Shown: positions 28,134 through 36,932 of the stretch, piece after piece
Layout: each line of letters opens with the position of its first letter
Numbering within the stretch: position 1 is the stretch's first letter
Assembly (NCBI GenBank): GCA_963666465.1
Contig: OY762824.1
Location: 2,480,001 to 2,544,000, forward strand
Origin: VXYL01 sp963666465
GTDB lineage: Bacteria; Pseudomonadota; Gammaproteobacteria; Pseudomonadales; Azotimanducaceae
Length of the DNA: 64,000 bases
Reading direction: 5' to 3'
The notes under the pieces: generated by a model
Told to the model about the DNA's origin: nothing
Seen by the model: only the letters and a program-made list of their open reading frames with translations
Databases searched by the model: none
Program-made: the position numbers and the translations under genes

Positions 28134-29503
28134 CTAGCGAGGCTCCGCCTCTGACCGACGAGTCGTGTGTCGTCTGCGATGGAGTGGACGGACCCCGGGC
28201 GCTGCTCCACTCCGCGGCATGAAGCCGCCTTCATGGTCGCCGAGGCGACGTTGGCCGCAATCTGGCCGGTGAGGAGCCCATCGACCGGAGTCCGAGCCAT
28301 GAAGGCAGCACGCAGCGCGGGCGAGGCGCTGGCGGAGCACACGACGCTGGAACTGGAGTGCATCGACCGGATGTACCTGAACGTGTACGTGCCGCTGCTT
28401 CAGACGGCGGCGGAACGGCCTGGTTCTTCCGCGAGGTGCGCGGCAACGACCCGCTGCGCGGCCCGTATCCGTGGCTGGTGCCCTCGACCGCCATGGTCAA
28501 CCACAAGTGGCTGGCGCGGCTGCCGCACCCGTTCACGACCGACGACCGCGCCAGGGGGATCCGTTACGACGTCTCGATGCTGCAGGCCGAGTTCGCCCTG
28601 ACGCAGGTCTTCGACCGTCCCGTGCAGGGACGCGTCTTCTTCGAGGAGGCGATGCGCGAGAACCTCGACCTGGGTCGTCCCGACCACGTGCAGTTGATCT
28701 TCGACAGGCGCGTCACCAAGCGCACCCCCACGCGGCATCGAACCCGCGTCATCACCGACGGGGTCATCCCGTCGCTGCACGTGGACTGCAGGCACTCGCG
28801 CATCAGAAGCAGGCGCGTCGCAAGCGACGCGACCACAAGGAAGGGCGCGCCCTGCGCACGGAGACGGTGGTCAACGACACCTGCGACTTCGATGTCGGCA
28901 GACGGCTGAAGAACCTCGAGGCCCTCAAGGCCATCGGCCTTGCCGCCAACCGACGCCTGCTCGGCGTCCAACGCATCAGCCACGACTGCCGCATCGGAAT
29001 CGAACGGTTCGACGACCTCCACGCCTCGCGCCTCGTCGACGGCCAGCGCGCCTCGTCGCTGCGCTTCGGCGACCCCCGCGTCCAGGCGCTGTTCGCCGCC
29101 CTCGTCGCCTTCCGGCTGCTGCCCCAGGGCTTCGCCAACCGGGACCTGCGCGAACGCGTGGCGCCCTTGACGGGACTGTCCGTCGACGACTGCCACCGCA
29201 ATCGCACCACCCACGACCTCCGGCGGCTGCGGCTGCGCGGCCTCGTCAAGCGCATCCTCCACACCCGTCGCTGCCACGTCACCGACAGGGGCTTCCGAAC
29301 CGCCTTGTGCTGCCACCGCGCCTACGCCCGCGTCATGAGACCAACGATGGCCGTCGCCTTCGACCAGCCCCACCGGCAAGCCTCGCGACTCGGCCGAGCA
29401 CTCGACGCCGTCGACGACGAAGTCCGTCACCTCTGGCACGGGCAAAAACTCACAGCCTGAACGCAACCTGCCCGTAAACCAAAGCTCCGCTCAAGGAATC
29501 TAG
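28134..29503 (+). mobile_element. CTAG-bounded mobile element, copy 2 (1.37 kb, internally deleted)
   Basis: It begins CTAGCGAGGCTCCGCCTC and ends CTCAAGGAATCTAG, like copy 1 at 19408-21247. The upstream non-coding 160 bases, with GAAGCCGCCTTCATGG, are shared. The coding part lacks two segments of about 80 codons each that are present in copy 1. Confidence 0.7.
28299..29460 (+). pseudogene. Element-encoded protein of unknown function, deleted and frameshifted, copy 2
   Basis: It starts MKAARSAGEALAEHTTLEL with ECIDRMYLNVYVPLLQ, shifts frame near 28395, and then joins FFREVRGN directly to DPLRGPYPWLVPSTAMVNH and that to KWLARLPHPF, bypassing two blocks of copy 1. It shares with copy 1 the -1 shift at the same place (HSRIRS in one frame, HKEGRALRTET in the other, near 28800). 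The C-terminal third matches copy 1 closely. Non-functional. Confidence 0.65.
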
Positions 29504-29504
29504 G

Positions 29505-29770
29505 AGCCTTCAGCCGGGGAAGCATCCCCGACCGCTGACGCGCAGGGAAGTGCCGGCATTCCCCCATCGCCGGGGCGTGCTTCCATGCAAGAGCCTTCAG
29601 CCGGGGAAGCATCCCCGACCGCTGACGCGCAGGGAAGTGCCGGCATTCCCCCATCGCCGGGGCGTGCTTCCATGCAAGGAGCCTTCAGCCGGGGAAGCAT
29701 CCCCGACCGCTGACGCGCAGGGAAGTGCCGGCAACTCCCCCATCGCCGGGGGCGTGCTTCCACGCAAGCC
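29505..29770 (+). repeat. Three tandem copies of an ~87-bp repeat
   Basis: Units begin AGCCTTCAGCCGGGGAAGC at 29505, 29592 and 29680 (spacing 87 and 88). Each holds GACCGCTGACGCGCAGGG and GTGCCGGCATTCCCCCATC and ends near GGCGTGCTTCCATGCAA; the third is slightly diverged. A partial inverted copy lies at 29855-29906. The same unit occurs reversed as four tandem copies at 61930-62273. Confidence 0.85.
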
Positions 29771-29906
29771 TGCGCCGCAGGAACTGGCCTGGCGGCGTGG
29801 CCGGCGCGATGGGACAATGGTGTTTGCTGTTGTGGGAGTGCGGTTGACGGGAACGACCTGCCGTCCTTGCGCGTCAGCGGTCGGGATGCTCCCCGGCCGA
29901 AGGCTC

Positions 29907-30073
29907 CTAGGAGTCTGCGCCGTAGGACGATCTCGCGCCGAAAATGTGGTGTGATCCCCCATTGCTCGCCCCGAAACGTTCCTGACGAGGGACAGGACCT
30001 CCCAGAAGATGGATTTTTCTCGCCGTATTAGGGTGCATGTCCCCGGAAAAGTTTCTACGGCGCAGACTCCTAG
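29907..30073. mobile_element. 167-bp MITE with perfect 19-bp terminal inverted repeats
   Basis: Left end CTAGGAGTCTGCGCCGTAG (29907-29925) and right end CTACGGCGCAGACTCCTAG (30055-30073) are exact reverse complements. The interior of about 130 bases has no ORF. The ends are CTAG, as in the other elements of this window. It is a non-autonomous element; no transposase for it is in the window. Confidence 0.85.
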
Positions 30074-30517
30074 CGCACCCTAACGGGCGCGTCGGCAGTT
30101 GCTGCGCAACTGCTGGCCTTCTTCCTTCGCTTCCGCTCACCACTTCGGCTAGGAGCCGGCACCGTTCTACGGCGCTTACCTCCTGGCAGCGTGTCGGACT
30201 TTGCGCATATGGCGCATGCAAGGCAGGCCGTCGAGGGTTGGGGCGTGGATGTCGAAGTTCGCGTCGACGGAACCAGCGCCGCACCTGCTGCCCGGAACAT
30301 GCGGGAGCGGGTTCCTGCGCACGATCCGGTGCATTTCGTTCCGGGGGCGGTGGAGCGGGCTCCGATGTCGCGGTTCTCGGTGAACGAGCGCAGCGCGGGT
30401 TGGCGCGCCACCACCGCGGACGATGCCTGCCGCCGGTGCATTGCCACGCGAACGGGATGTTCGGGTGGCGCCGGATCGGGTGGGCGACGCGCCGGCATCC
30501 TTGCGTTCGGTGCCTGA
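30074..30517. other. Intergenic region without a recognisable gene
   Basis: Several short open frames cross this stretch but none has family motifs, a plausible start with ribosome-binding site, or consistent codon use. It may contain the scrambled 5' part of the reverse transcriptase that follows. Confidence 0.5.
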
Positions 30518-31010
30518 CGGCGGACCGGCATCAGCGGTCTGCCCATCGGCAACCTGACCAGCCAGTTCTTCGCCAACGTCTTTCTCGACGGCCTCGATCA
30601 CTTCTGCAAAGAGGTGCTGCGCGCCAAGGGGGGTCCGCGCTACATGGACGACTTCGCGCCGTTCCACGACGATCCGATGCAGCTCGAAGCGTGGCGGGAG
30701 CGGATCGCCGCGTTCCTCATCGGTCGCCGGCTCCTGCATCCCCGCAAGACGGCCATGCAGGCCACATCGATGCCTGCCCTTTCTGGGGTTCGTGCTGCTG
30801 CCCCAATGGCCGGCAGCGACTGCCGGAGGACAATGTCCGTCGGTTCCGCAACCGCCGGCGCGGGAGCCTGGAAGCGTGGCGAGGTTTTGGTCCGGCAGCG
30901 GTCGATGCACTCGGTGATGCGGAGGCCCCCAGAGGTGCGATTGAAGAGGCGTGTCCAGGCGGCGCTCGAAATGCTCCAAGCGACCGGTGACCGTTTGGAG
31001 GCGTGGATGC
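30518..31010 (+). pseudogene. Decayed reverse transcriptase (GNLTSQ/YMDD type)
   Basis: One frame encodes SGLPIGNLTSQFFANVFLDG, then RYMDDFAPFHDD (catalytic YxDD at 30641-30652) and IGRRLLHPRKT, fingers/palm motifs 4 and 5 of a retron/group II-like reverse transcriptase. After about 30775 the match moves to a second frame (PFLGFVLLP) and then a third (NGRQRLPEDNVRRFRNRRRG). The GNLTSQ form of motif 4 is shared with diversity-generating retroelement enzymes. The N-terminal motifs 1-3 are missing and no template/variable repeat pair or target lectin gene is seen. It is dead. Confidence 0.75.
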
Positions 31011-31594
31011 CAAGCTGCTCGCCGGCGCCCAACGCACCGAGCCAGCGCGCGCCAGCGCGGCGAAGGGGCAGGTCGTCCCAGTCGAGTCCGTCCGTGGCGG
31101 AGCGTGCGCTCCGGCCGGTTGCGTTCAATAACGCAACAACGTGTTGCATTGTTACGCTTGACCACAGGCGTTACCGAAAGTAACGTGCTGGATCAAGCAG
31201 TGGCTGTCGCTGCCCACTGAAGTGCCTCGGTGAGAACGCCAAGGACACTTCAAGAAGCAGCGCGGCGAAGGAACCCCTCCCCCGTAGGCTGCGTTGGGAT
31301 CACCCCCGATCCCACCAGCCTACACCTACTTCGCAAGGTCCTCGCCCCAGCGACTTCCTCGACGGCGTCGGATGACGCTTGCCCGAGTTCGAGCCACTGC
31401 GAGCAAGTCGCCCGTCCGTTCAAGTGGAAGGTCACCGGCGCGACATCCTGCGCCGCGCGGCGGGCCGCGTACATAAAACGCCGCAAGGTCGGTCGTGACC
31501 AGACACGCGAACATTCCGTCCTGCACGGCGCAGGACATCTCCCACGGGCGAAGCATCCGGGAGGGCAGGGATTGACGACAAGGATTGCCGCCAC
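31011..31594. other. Intergenic region without a recognisable gene
   Basis: No supported ORF. A small inverted repeat GCAACAacgTGTTGC lies at about 31132-31146 in an AT-richer patch and could be an operator or terminator remnant. Confidence 0.45.
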
Positions 31595-31710
31595 CTAGCG
31601 CCACAAGAACCGTTGCCTTTCGGCAACGCTTCCTGCCCCAGCCCAAGCGGTCCTGTCACCCTGTCGGCATTCGGCCAGCTTGCGCCGTCCGAAGTCCGAC
31701 AGGCTGCCAG
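31595..31710 (+). repeat. 110-bp double-hairpin repeat, copy C
   Basis: Starts at CTAG (31595-31598) and carries CCGTTGCC-ttt-CGGCAACG, then CCCTGTCGGCATTCGGCC paired with GCCGTCCGAAGTCCGAC. It ends near GCTGCCAG. It truncates the 5' side of the Calx-beta pseudogene. Confidence 0.85.
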
Positions 31711-31769
31711 TCCCCGAACGGCCCGCGCAAGGCCCCGCCGACGTGGCCTTGCCGCAGCGGCAACCTGCT

Positions 31770-33848
31770 ATGTGGACCGCTGGAAGCGGGTGCTGGCCGC
31801 GTTCGGCGACGCCAACGGCCACACGCCGATGACGGCGGCGGAGGCGCAGGCCCTTGCCGACCGGGGCTGGCAACGGTGGGTTCCGGTGACCGCTGCGCTC
31901 GCGGCGCTGGAGGCGCCGACCGAACCGCCGCAGCCCCTGACCCTGCCGGCGGTAAGCGTCTCGGCGAGTGCGGACGTCACGGAAGGCGGGGACGCGGCGT
32001 TCACGGTCACGGCGAGCCCGGCGCCCGCGGCGGAGCTGTCGGTGACGGTGACCGTGGCGGCCGAAGGCGACTACGGCATCGCCGCGGGCAGCCGATCGGT
32101 GACCATCCCGACGACGGGCAGCTTCACGCTGACGCTGGCGACGGCCGATGACAAGGCCGACGAGCCGGACGGCTCGGCGAGCGTGACGGTGGCGGCGGGC
32201 GACGGCTACACGGTCGGCGACCCGGCGTCGGGGACCGTGGCCATTGCCGACGACGACGCGCCGCCGGCGATCGCGGTCTCGGCGGGGGACGCGGTGACGG
32301 AGGGCGGCGCCGCGACCTTCACGGTCACGGCGAGCCCGGCCCCGGCCTCGCCGCTGGCGGTGACGGTGACCGTTGCGGTCGAGGGCGACTACGGCATAGC
32401 CGCGGGCGAGCAGACCGTCAGCATCCCGGCCACGGGCAGCGCCACGCTGACGCTGGCGACGGCGAACGACGACGCCGACGAGCCGGACGGCTCGGCGAGC
32501 GTGACGGTGGCGGTGGGCGACGGCTACACGGTGGGTTTCCCCGCGTCGGGCAGCGTGTCCATAGCGGACGACGACCTGCCGCCGCCGGTGGTTTCGATCG
32601 CGGCGAAGGCGGCCTCGGTGACGGAGGGCGGCGCGGCCGCCTTCGCGCTGACCGCCGACCGCGCGCCGGACGCGGACCTGACGGTGACGCTTTCGGTCGC
32701 GGAGACCGGAGACGGCGACCACGTGGCGGCCGAGGGTCCGGCCACGGCGGTCATCGCGAAGGGCGCAACGGAGGCCGTGTTCTCCGTGGCCACGGTGGAC
32801 GACGACGCCGACGAGCCGGACGGCTCGGTGACGGTGACGCTGAGGGACGGCGGGGGCTACGCGGTCTCGCCGTCGCCGGGCAATGCGGCCGCGGTGACGG
32901 TCTCCGACGACGACGCGGCGGCGGTTCCGGCGCTCTCGGTGGACGACGCGACGGGCCAGGAGAACGGCCGCCTTCCGGCGATGCCGTTCACGGTGCGGCT
33001 GTCGGCGCCGGCGCGGGATGCGGTGCGGGTCCACGTGTCGACGCGGCCCTCGACGCCGGAGTCGGCGACCCCGAAGGTCGACTACGAGCCGGGCAGCTAC
33101 CACCTGCTGTTCCGGGCGGGCGAGACCGAGAGGCAGGTGTGGGTCATGATCCACGACGACAGCCACGACGAGGAGCCGGAGACGTTCGAGGTCGTGCTGT
33201 CGAGGGCGCAGGGCGCGCCGGTCGGCGACGGGGTTGCGGTGGGAACCATCGAGAACGACGACCCGATGCCGGCGGCGTGGCTGGCGCGGTTCGGGCGCGC
33301 GGTGGCGGATGTCGGCGGACCGCGCGCCGGGCATGCGGGGCGCGGTCGCCGGGCAGGCGCTCTCGTTCGATCCGGCCGCCAGCGGCAATCCCGGGTCGCG
33401 GGGAGGCGGCCCCGGCCTCCGGGCCGGGGGGCAGGCGCCGGCCCCGGCCATGCGGCCTTCGAGGGAACCGGGTCTCCGGCGCTGGCCGAGGTCGCGCAGG
33501 CGTTCGGCGGCCGTTCCGGCCGGCACGGCGCGGGCGGCCTCGGCCATGTCGGCCATGGCGCGGCGGGCTTCGGCAGCGAAGCGCAGTCGCGTTCCATGAC
33601 GGCGCGCGAGGCGCTGCTGGGCAGCAGCTTCTCGCTGACCGGCGCGACGGACGGCTCGGGCGGCAGCGTGGCGCTCTGGGGCCGGACGGCGCGCGGCGGC
33701 TTCGACGGCCGCGAGGGGACCCTCTCGCTCGACGGCGGTCACCACCGGCATGCTCGGCGCGGACCATGCCCGGGGCAAGTGGCTGGTCGGCCTGGCGCTC
33801 GCGCGGAGCGAGGGCGAGGGCGACTACCGCCCCGTGCATCGCAGATAA
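31770..33848 (+). pseudogene. Decayed Calx-beta autotransporter
   Basis: The 5' end is cut near the hairpin repeat; coding begins with VDRWKRVLAAFGDANGHTP, as in the protein at 1-3354. Three or four Calx-beta units follow (VTEGGDAAFTVTASPAPA, VAIADDDAPP). The frame shifts near 33310, where an MPAAWLARFGRAVADV motif typical of the linker before an autotransporter barrel is broken. It returns with REALLGSSFSLTGATDG and LWGRTARGGFDGREGTL, and shifts again near 33737 before VTTGMLGADHARGKWLVG. It stops at 33848 after the first barrel strands. Barrel completion is missing. Confidence 0.75.
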
Positions 33849-33985
33849 ACGACAGCCCCGGGAACCAAAACCATCCATGTGCCAAGTTTCATATTTGACG
33901 CATTATCGATACCTATATTCGACCTTCGATAGCCAGTCTGCCATACGTGGTTCCGAGGCGTCCACGAGAAGAGATGGGAACAATA

Positions 33986-34189
33986 CTAATCCCCAACCGC
34001 CGGTCGTTCCTCTATCAACGCAACGGTCTCAAAGGTGCCCGCGTCACGGCGGTAGGCACGGGTGCGGGTGGCAAGCACGCGGCTCATGGCTTGGGCTTGG
34101 TCGGCGCTCAGCAATTGATCGCCTTTGACGCGGGTGAATGTGTCGCGGGGCAGCAATCGGGCGATCACGGCGCGGCTTGCGACCGGCAC
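33986..34189 (-). pseudogene. Fragment matching the PDZ end of an HtrA-like protease
   Basis: The minus strand reads ARLLPRDTFTRVKGDQLLSA, DQAQAMSRVLA and GTFETVALIEERPAVGD. These align, block by block, with the C-terminus of the larger protease fragment at 35038-35637 (LLPGDIITHINGERVLGSD, DQAMNRVAG, GEFETAAVLEERPTAGR). Flanking non-coding bases also match (GAGGCGTCCA near 33956 and 35013). It is a diverged partial duplicate, not an expressed gene. Confidence 0.65.
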
Positions 34190-34272
34190 CGGTTCGAGAG
34201 TCGGGCATCGAGATCCCCAAGGCGACCGGTCGCGTCCAAAGTATTTGACCTGTCAGTCCCCGCCCCTTAATC

Positions 34273-34305
34273 TAGCTAGCATAGCTAAATTCAATCCCCG
34301 GAGGT
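34273..34305 (+). promoter_or_regulatory. Operator-like palindromes and ribosome-binding site of the toxin-antitoxin pair
   Basis: Two TAGCTA palindromes (34273-34278 and 34282-34287) are separated by three bases in an AT-rich patch, a plausible autoregulatory operator for the Phd-type antitoxin. GGAGGT at 34300-34305 is six bases before the antitoxin ATG. Confidence 0.5.
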
Positions 34306-34311
34306 CGAATC

Positions 34312-34542
34312 ATGCAGGTCAACATGCACGAGGCGAAGTCTCAGCTTTCCAAACTCATCGTCGCCGCCGAAGCGGGAGACGATGTGGTCATTGCGCGCAA
34401 GGGCAAGCCCGCGGTCAGGCTGGTGCCCATTCGGGGCGGCAGGTTCCGCTTGGGAACGCTGGCGCATCTTGCCGACACCGTGCCGGACTTTGACGAACCG
34501 ATGGACGCGGATGAGCTGGCGCTCTGGGAGGGCGGGCGTTGA
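34312..34542 (+). CDS. Phd/YefM-family antitoxin
   Basis: 76 residues beginning MQVNMHEAKSQLSKLIVAA, followed by GDDVVIARKGKPAVRLVPI. This is the N-terminal DNA-binding part of Phd/YefM/VapB-like antitoxins. The acidic C-terminus (DFDEPMDADELALWE) is the likely toxin-binding tail. It overlaps the toxin gene by four bases and is expected to repress its own promoter. Confidence 0.9.
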   Translation: MQVNMHEAKSQLSKLIVAAEAGDDVVIARKGKPAVRLVPIRGGRFRLGTLAHLADTVPDFDEPMDADELALWEGGR

Positions 34543-34931
34543 GCGCGGTCCTGCTCGACACGCATGCATGGATTTGGAGCCTCATGGTGCCGGCCCGCCT
34601 CGGCCAAGGCGCAAAGGAGGCCATCACCGGTGCGGACGCTGTCTTCGTCAGTCCGATCAGCGTTTATGAGGTGACGCGCAAGGCCCACTTGGGCAAATGG
34701 CCGCAAATCGTTCCGCACATCGGCGATCTGATCGCGGAGGGGCAGACAGTCTCGGCTCCCTTGACCCGCGTGGTTGCGGCCTTGGCCGGAGTCATTGATT
34801 GGAGGCATCGGGACCCGTTCGACCGCCTCATCGCCGCAACCGCCATCGAACTTGGCCATCCGCTCGTTTCCAAGGATGAAGAGTTCGATGCGCTCGTTGG
34901 GACGCCGGGTTGGGCCCGCCGTATCTGGTGA
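34539..34931 (+). CDS. VapC-type PIN-domain toxin
   Basis: 130 residues from a TTG start that overlaps the antitoxin stop (TTGA). PIN-domain acidic residues are visible: LLDTHAWIW (first Asp), VSPISVYEVTRKAHLG (Glu), RDPFDRLIAATAIELG (Asp pair) and LVSKDEEFD. PIN toxins are Mg-dependent ribonucleases. The gene is intact, unlike the VapC remnant at 3640-3957. It sits between two fragments of an HtrA-like protease gene. Confidence 0.9.
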   Translation: MSAVLLDTHAWIWSLMVPARLGQGAKEAITGADAVFVSPISVYEVTRKAHLGKWPQIVPHIGDLIAEGQTVSAPLTRVVAALAGVIDWRHRDPFDRLIAATAIELGHPLVSKDEEFDALVGTPGWARRIW

Positions 34932-35037
34932 TGGCCGTCGACTGACGCCAGCGGGCCAAGGTTGCACAGGGGTACGGGAATCCAATAGCGCGTCCGCGAT
35001 AGCAGGCTCTCAGAGGCGTCCAGGAAATGGGCGCATA

Positions 35038-35637
35038 CTACCGCCCCGCTGTCGGCCGTTCCTCCAGCACCGCGGCCGTTTCGAATTCGCCTACGCCAAT
35101 CCTGTGCCCCCGGATGTGGACGGTATCGCCGGGACGGTGTCCCGCGACCCGGTTCATGGCCTGATCGCTGCCGAGCACTCGTTCGCCGTTGATGTGGGTG
35201 ATGATGTCGCCGGGCAGCAATCCGGCCTCAGCCGCCGGCCCCGCGACCTTGTCCAGTTCCACCGCAGGTCCTGAAATCCCCAGGGAGGCTGCATTCATGC
35301 TTGGAAGATCCCACGCGTCGACTCCCAGCCAACCCCGGATGACGCGGCCATGCTCGATCAGCTCATCTATCACGCCGCGAACCAGGTTCACCGGAATGGC
35401 GAATCCAATGCCTTCCGGCGGGCTGCGGTTCAGGGTTGCAAACTGCGCCGTGTTGATGCCGATCAGTTCGCCGCGCGTGTTGACCAGGGCGCCACCCGAA
35501 TTGCCGACGTTGATGGCCGCATCCGTCTGGATGAAGTTCTCGAAGATGGTCAGTCCGATACCGCGGCCGGTCGCACTGACGATGCCCAGCGTGACGCTCT
35601 GGCTGAGCCCGTAGGGACTGCCTATGGCCGCGTCAGC
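35038..35637 (-). pseudogene. C-terminal part of a DegS/DegQ-like HtrA protease
   Basis: The minus strand reads AIGSPYGLSQSVTLGIVSA, TDAAINVGNSGGALVNTRG (catalytic Ser in GNSGG), GIGFAIPVNLVRGVIDEL and then the PDZ part with RGWLGVDAWDLPS and LLPGDIITHINGERVLGSD. The half with the catalytic His and Asp is missing: the match ends at about 35637, where other sequence begins (a short RRLANARAMLKAYRDIAAG tail on the plus strand). It cannot act as a protease. The frame is open over the whole fragment, so the loss may be recent. Confidence 0.75.
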
Positions 35638-35817
35638 GCCGCCTCGCCAACGCCCGCGCCATGCTCAAGGCCTACCGCGACATCGCCGCCGGGCGGTGAC
35701 GGTCGGCGGACCGTTGCCCGTGGCAGACGCCTTGCTCGCGCAGGTGCGGAGGGTGCCTTGCTCCGGGGCGGGCTTCGTCGCAAACTGCGGCACCTGTCGT
35801 GGTGGGTGGGGAGTTGC

Positions 35818-36867
35818 ATGGGGAGTACGGACGCGGCGGAGTTGGTGCGGGCGCCCGATGATGCGCTGGCGGCCATTGATGCGTGTTACGACAATGGCTG
35901 GACTGATGGCTTGCCGGTGGTGCCGCCGGAGCGGTCGCGGGTGGAAGCGATGCTGGCGATGGAGGGGCGGCCAGCGGAGGCGGTGATTGCGACTCATCCG
36001 ACAACCGGGCACGAATGCTCGATCCTGGCGGCTGCGGCGAATGCCGTGATGGCGGGGTGTTTGCCGGAGTACTTCCCCGTGGTGGTCGCGGCGCTTGAAG
36101 CCGCCAACGAGACTCCCTACCAATACCACGGCTCCGCTGCCAGCACCGGCGGCTCCTGCCAGATGTTGATTGTCAGCGGGCCCGTGGTGCAGGACATCGG
36201 CATGAACGCGGCCGGCAACGTCTTCGGCCCCGGCAACCGCGCAAACGCCACCATCGGCCGCGCCATGCGCCTGATTCTCCTGAACGTCTTCCGCATGACC
36301 CCCGGCATCGCCGACCAATCCACCCAGGGCCACCCCGGCAAGTACACCATGTGCATCGCCGAACGGGCAGAGCGCAGTCCGTGGCCGCCGCTGCACGAGG
36401 AGTTCGGCTACGGCCCCGATATCTCCAGCGTCACCGTCTATGCCGGCGCCGGCTTCTGCAACGTAGAGAACCACGGCGGCAACACGCCGGAATCCGTCCT
36501 CGACTCGGTGGCAGACTCCATGGCCAATCTCGGCTGCATCACCACCGGCCAGTCCGTGGTGGTGCTGTCGCCAGAACATGCCGAAATCGTCGCCAGCACC
36601 GGCTGGAGCAAGGCCGATGTGCGCGCATACCTGTTCGAGCAGGCGCGCCAGCCCGTGGCCGACATGAAGCGAGTGATGAAGTTCGTGCCCCGCGAGCACG
36701 AGCGCCAAGGGCGGGACGACATGCACCGCGGCTACAGTGCCGACGACATTCTGGTCACCGTCGCCGGCGGCGATGCCGGCGGCCACTCCGCCTTCATCCC
36801 GTCCTGGAGCCGGGGACGCGGCTCGGTGATGCAGACCAAGTCCATCGGCGTCTGCATCGACTGTTGA
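35818..36867 (+). CDS. Conserved uncharacterised protein, first gene of the UGSC operon
   Basis: 349 residues from the ATG at 35818, preceded by a GGTGGGGAG site. I do not know a biochemical function. Visible features are DNGWTDGLPVVPPERSRVEA at the N-terminus, AAANAVMAGCLPEYFPVVVA, a glycine-rich core (GSAASTGGSCQMLIVSGP, AAGNVFGPGNRANATIGRAM), GHPGKYTMCIAE and a terminal Cys pair (KSIGVCIDC). Many Cys and Gly-rich loops suggest a thiol- or cofactor-binding enzyme. It is 65 bases upstream of the selenoprotein gene on the same strand, so the two are probably co-transcribed. No signal peptide. Confidence 0.75.
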   Translation: MGSTDAAELVRAPDDALAAIDACYDNGWTDGLPVVPPERSRVEAMLAMEGRPAEAVIATHPTTGHECSILAAAANAVMAGCLPEYFPVVVAALEAANETPYQYHGSAASTGGSCQMLIVSGPVVQDIGMNAAGNVFGPGNRANATIGRAMRLILLNVFRMTPGIADQSTQGHPGKYTMCIAERAERSPWPPLHEEFGYGPDISSVTVYAGAGFCNVENHGGNTPESVLDSVADSMANLGCITTGQSVVVLSPEHAEIVASTGWSKADVRAYLFEQARQPVADMKRVMKFVPREHERQGRDDMHRGYSADDILVTVAGGDAGGHSAFIPSWSRGRGSVMQTKSIGVCIDC

Positions 36868-36932
36868 CGGCGAACCCGCGCCAGGCGGCTCAGGCAGACA
36901 CGAAACCGAATCGAAATCACGAGGAGAAGGCG

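Noticed and set aside
29505..29770. Open frames through the tandem repeat (both strands)
   Set aside because: They only repeat the 87-bp unit, lack ribosome-binding sites, and recur at the reverse-orientation array.
30518..31010. A working diversity-generating retroelement
   Set aside because: The reverse transcriptase lacks motifs 1-3 and is frameshifted; no template or variable repeats were seen.
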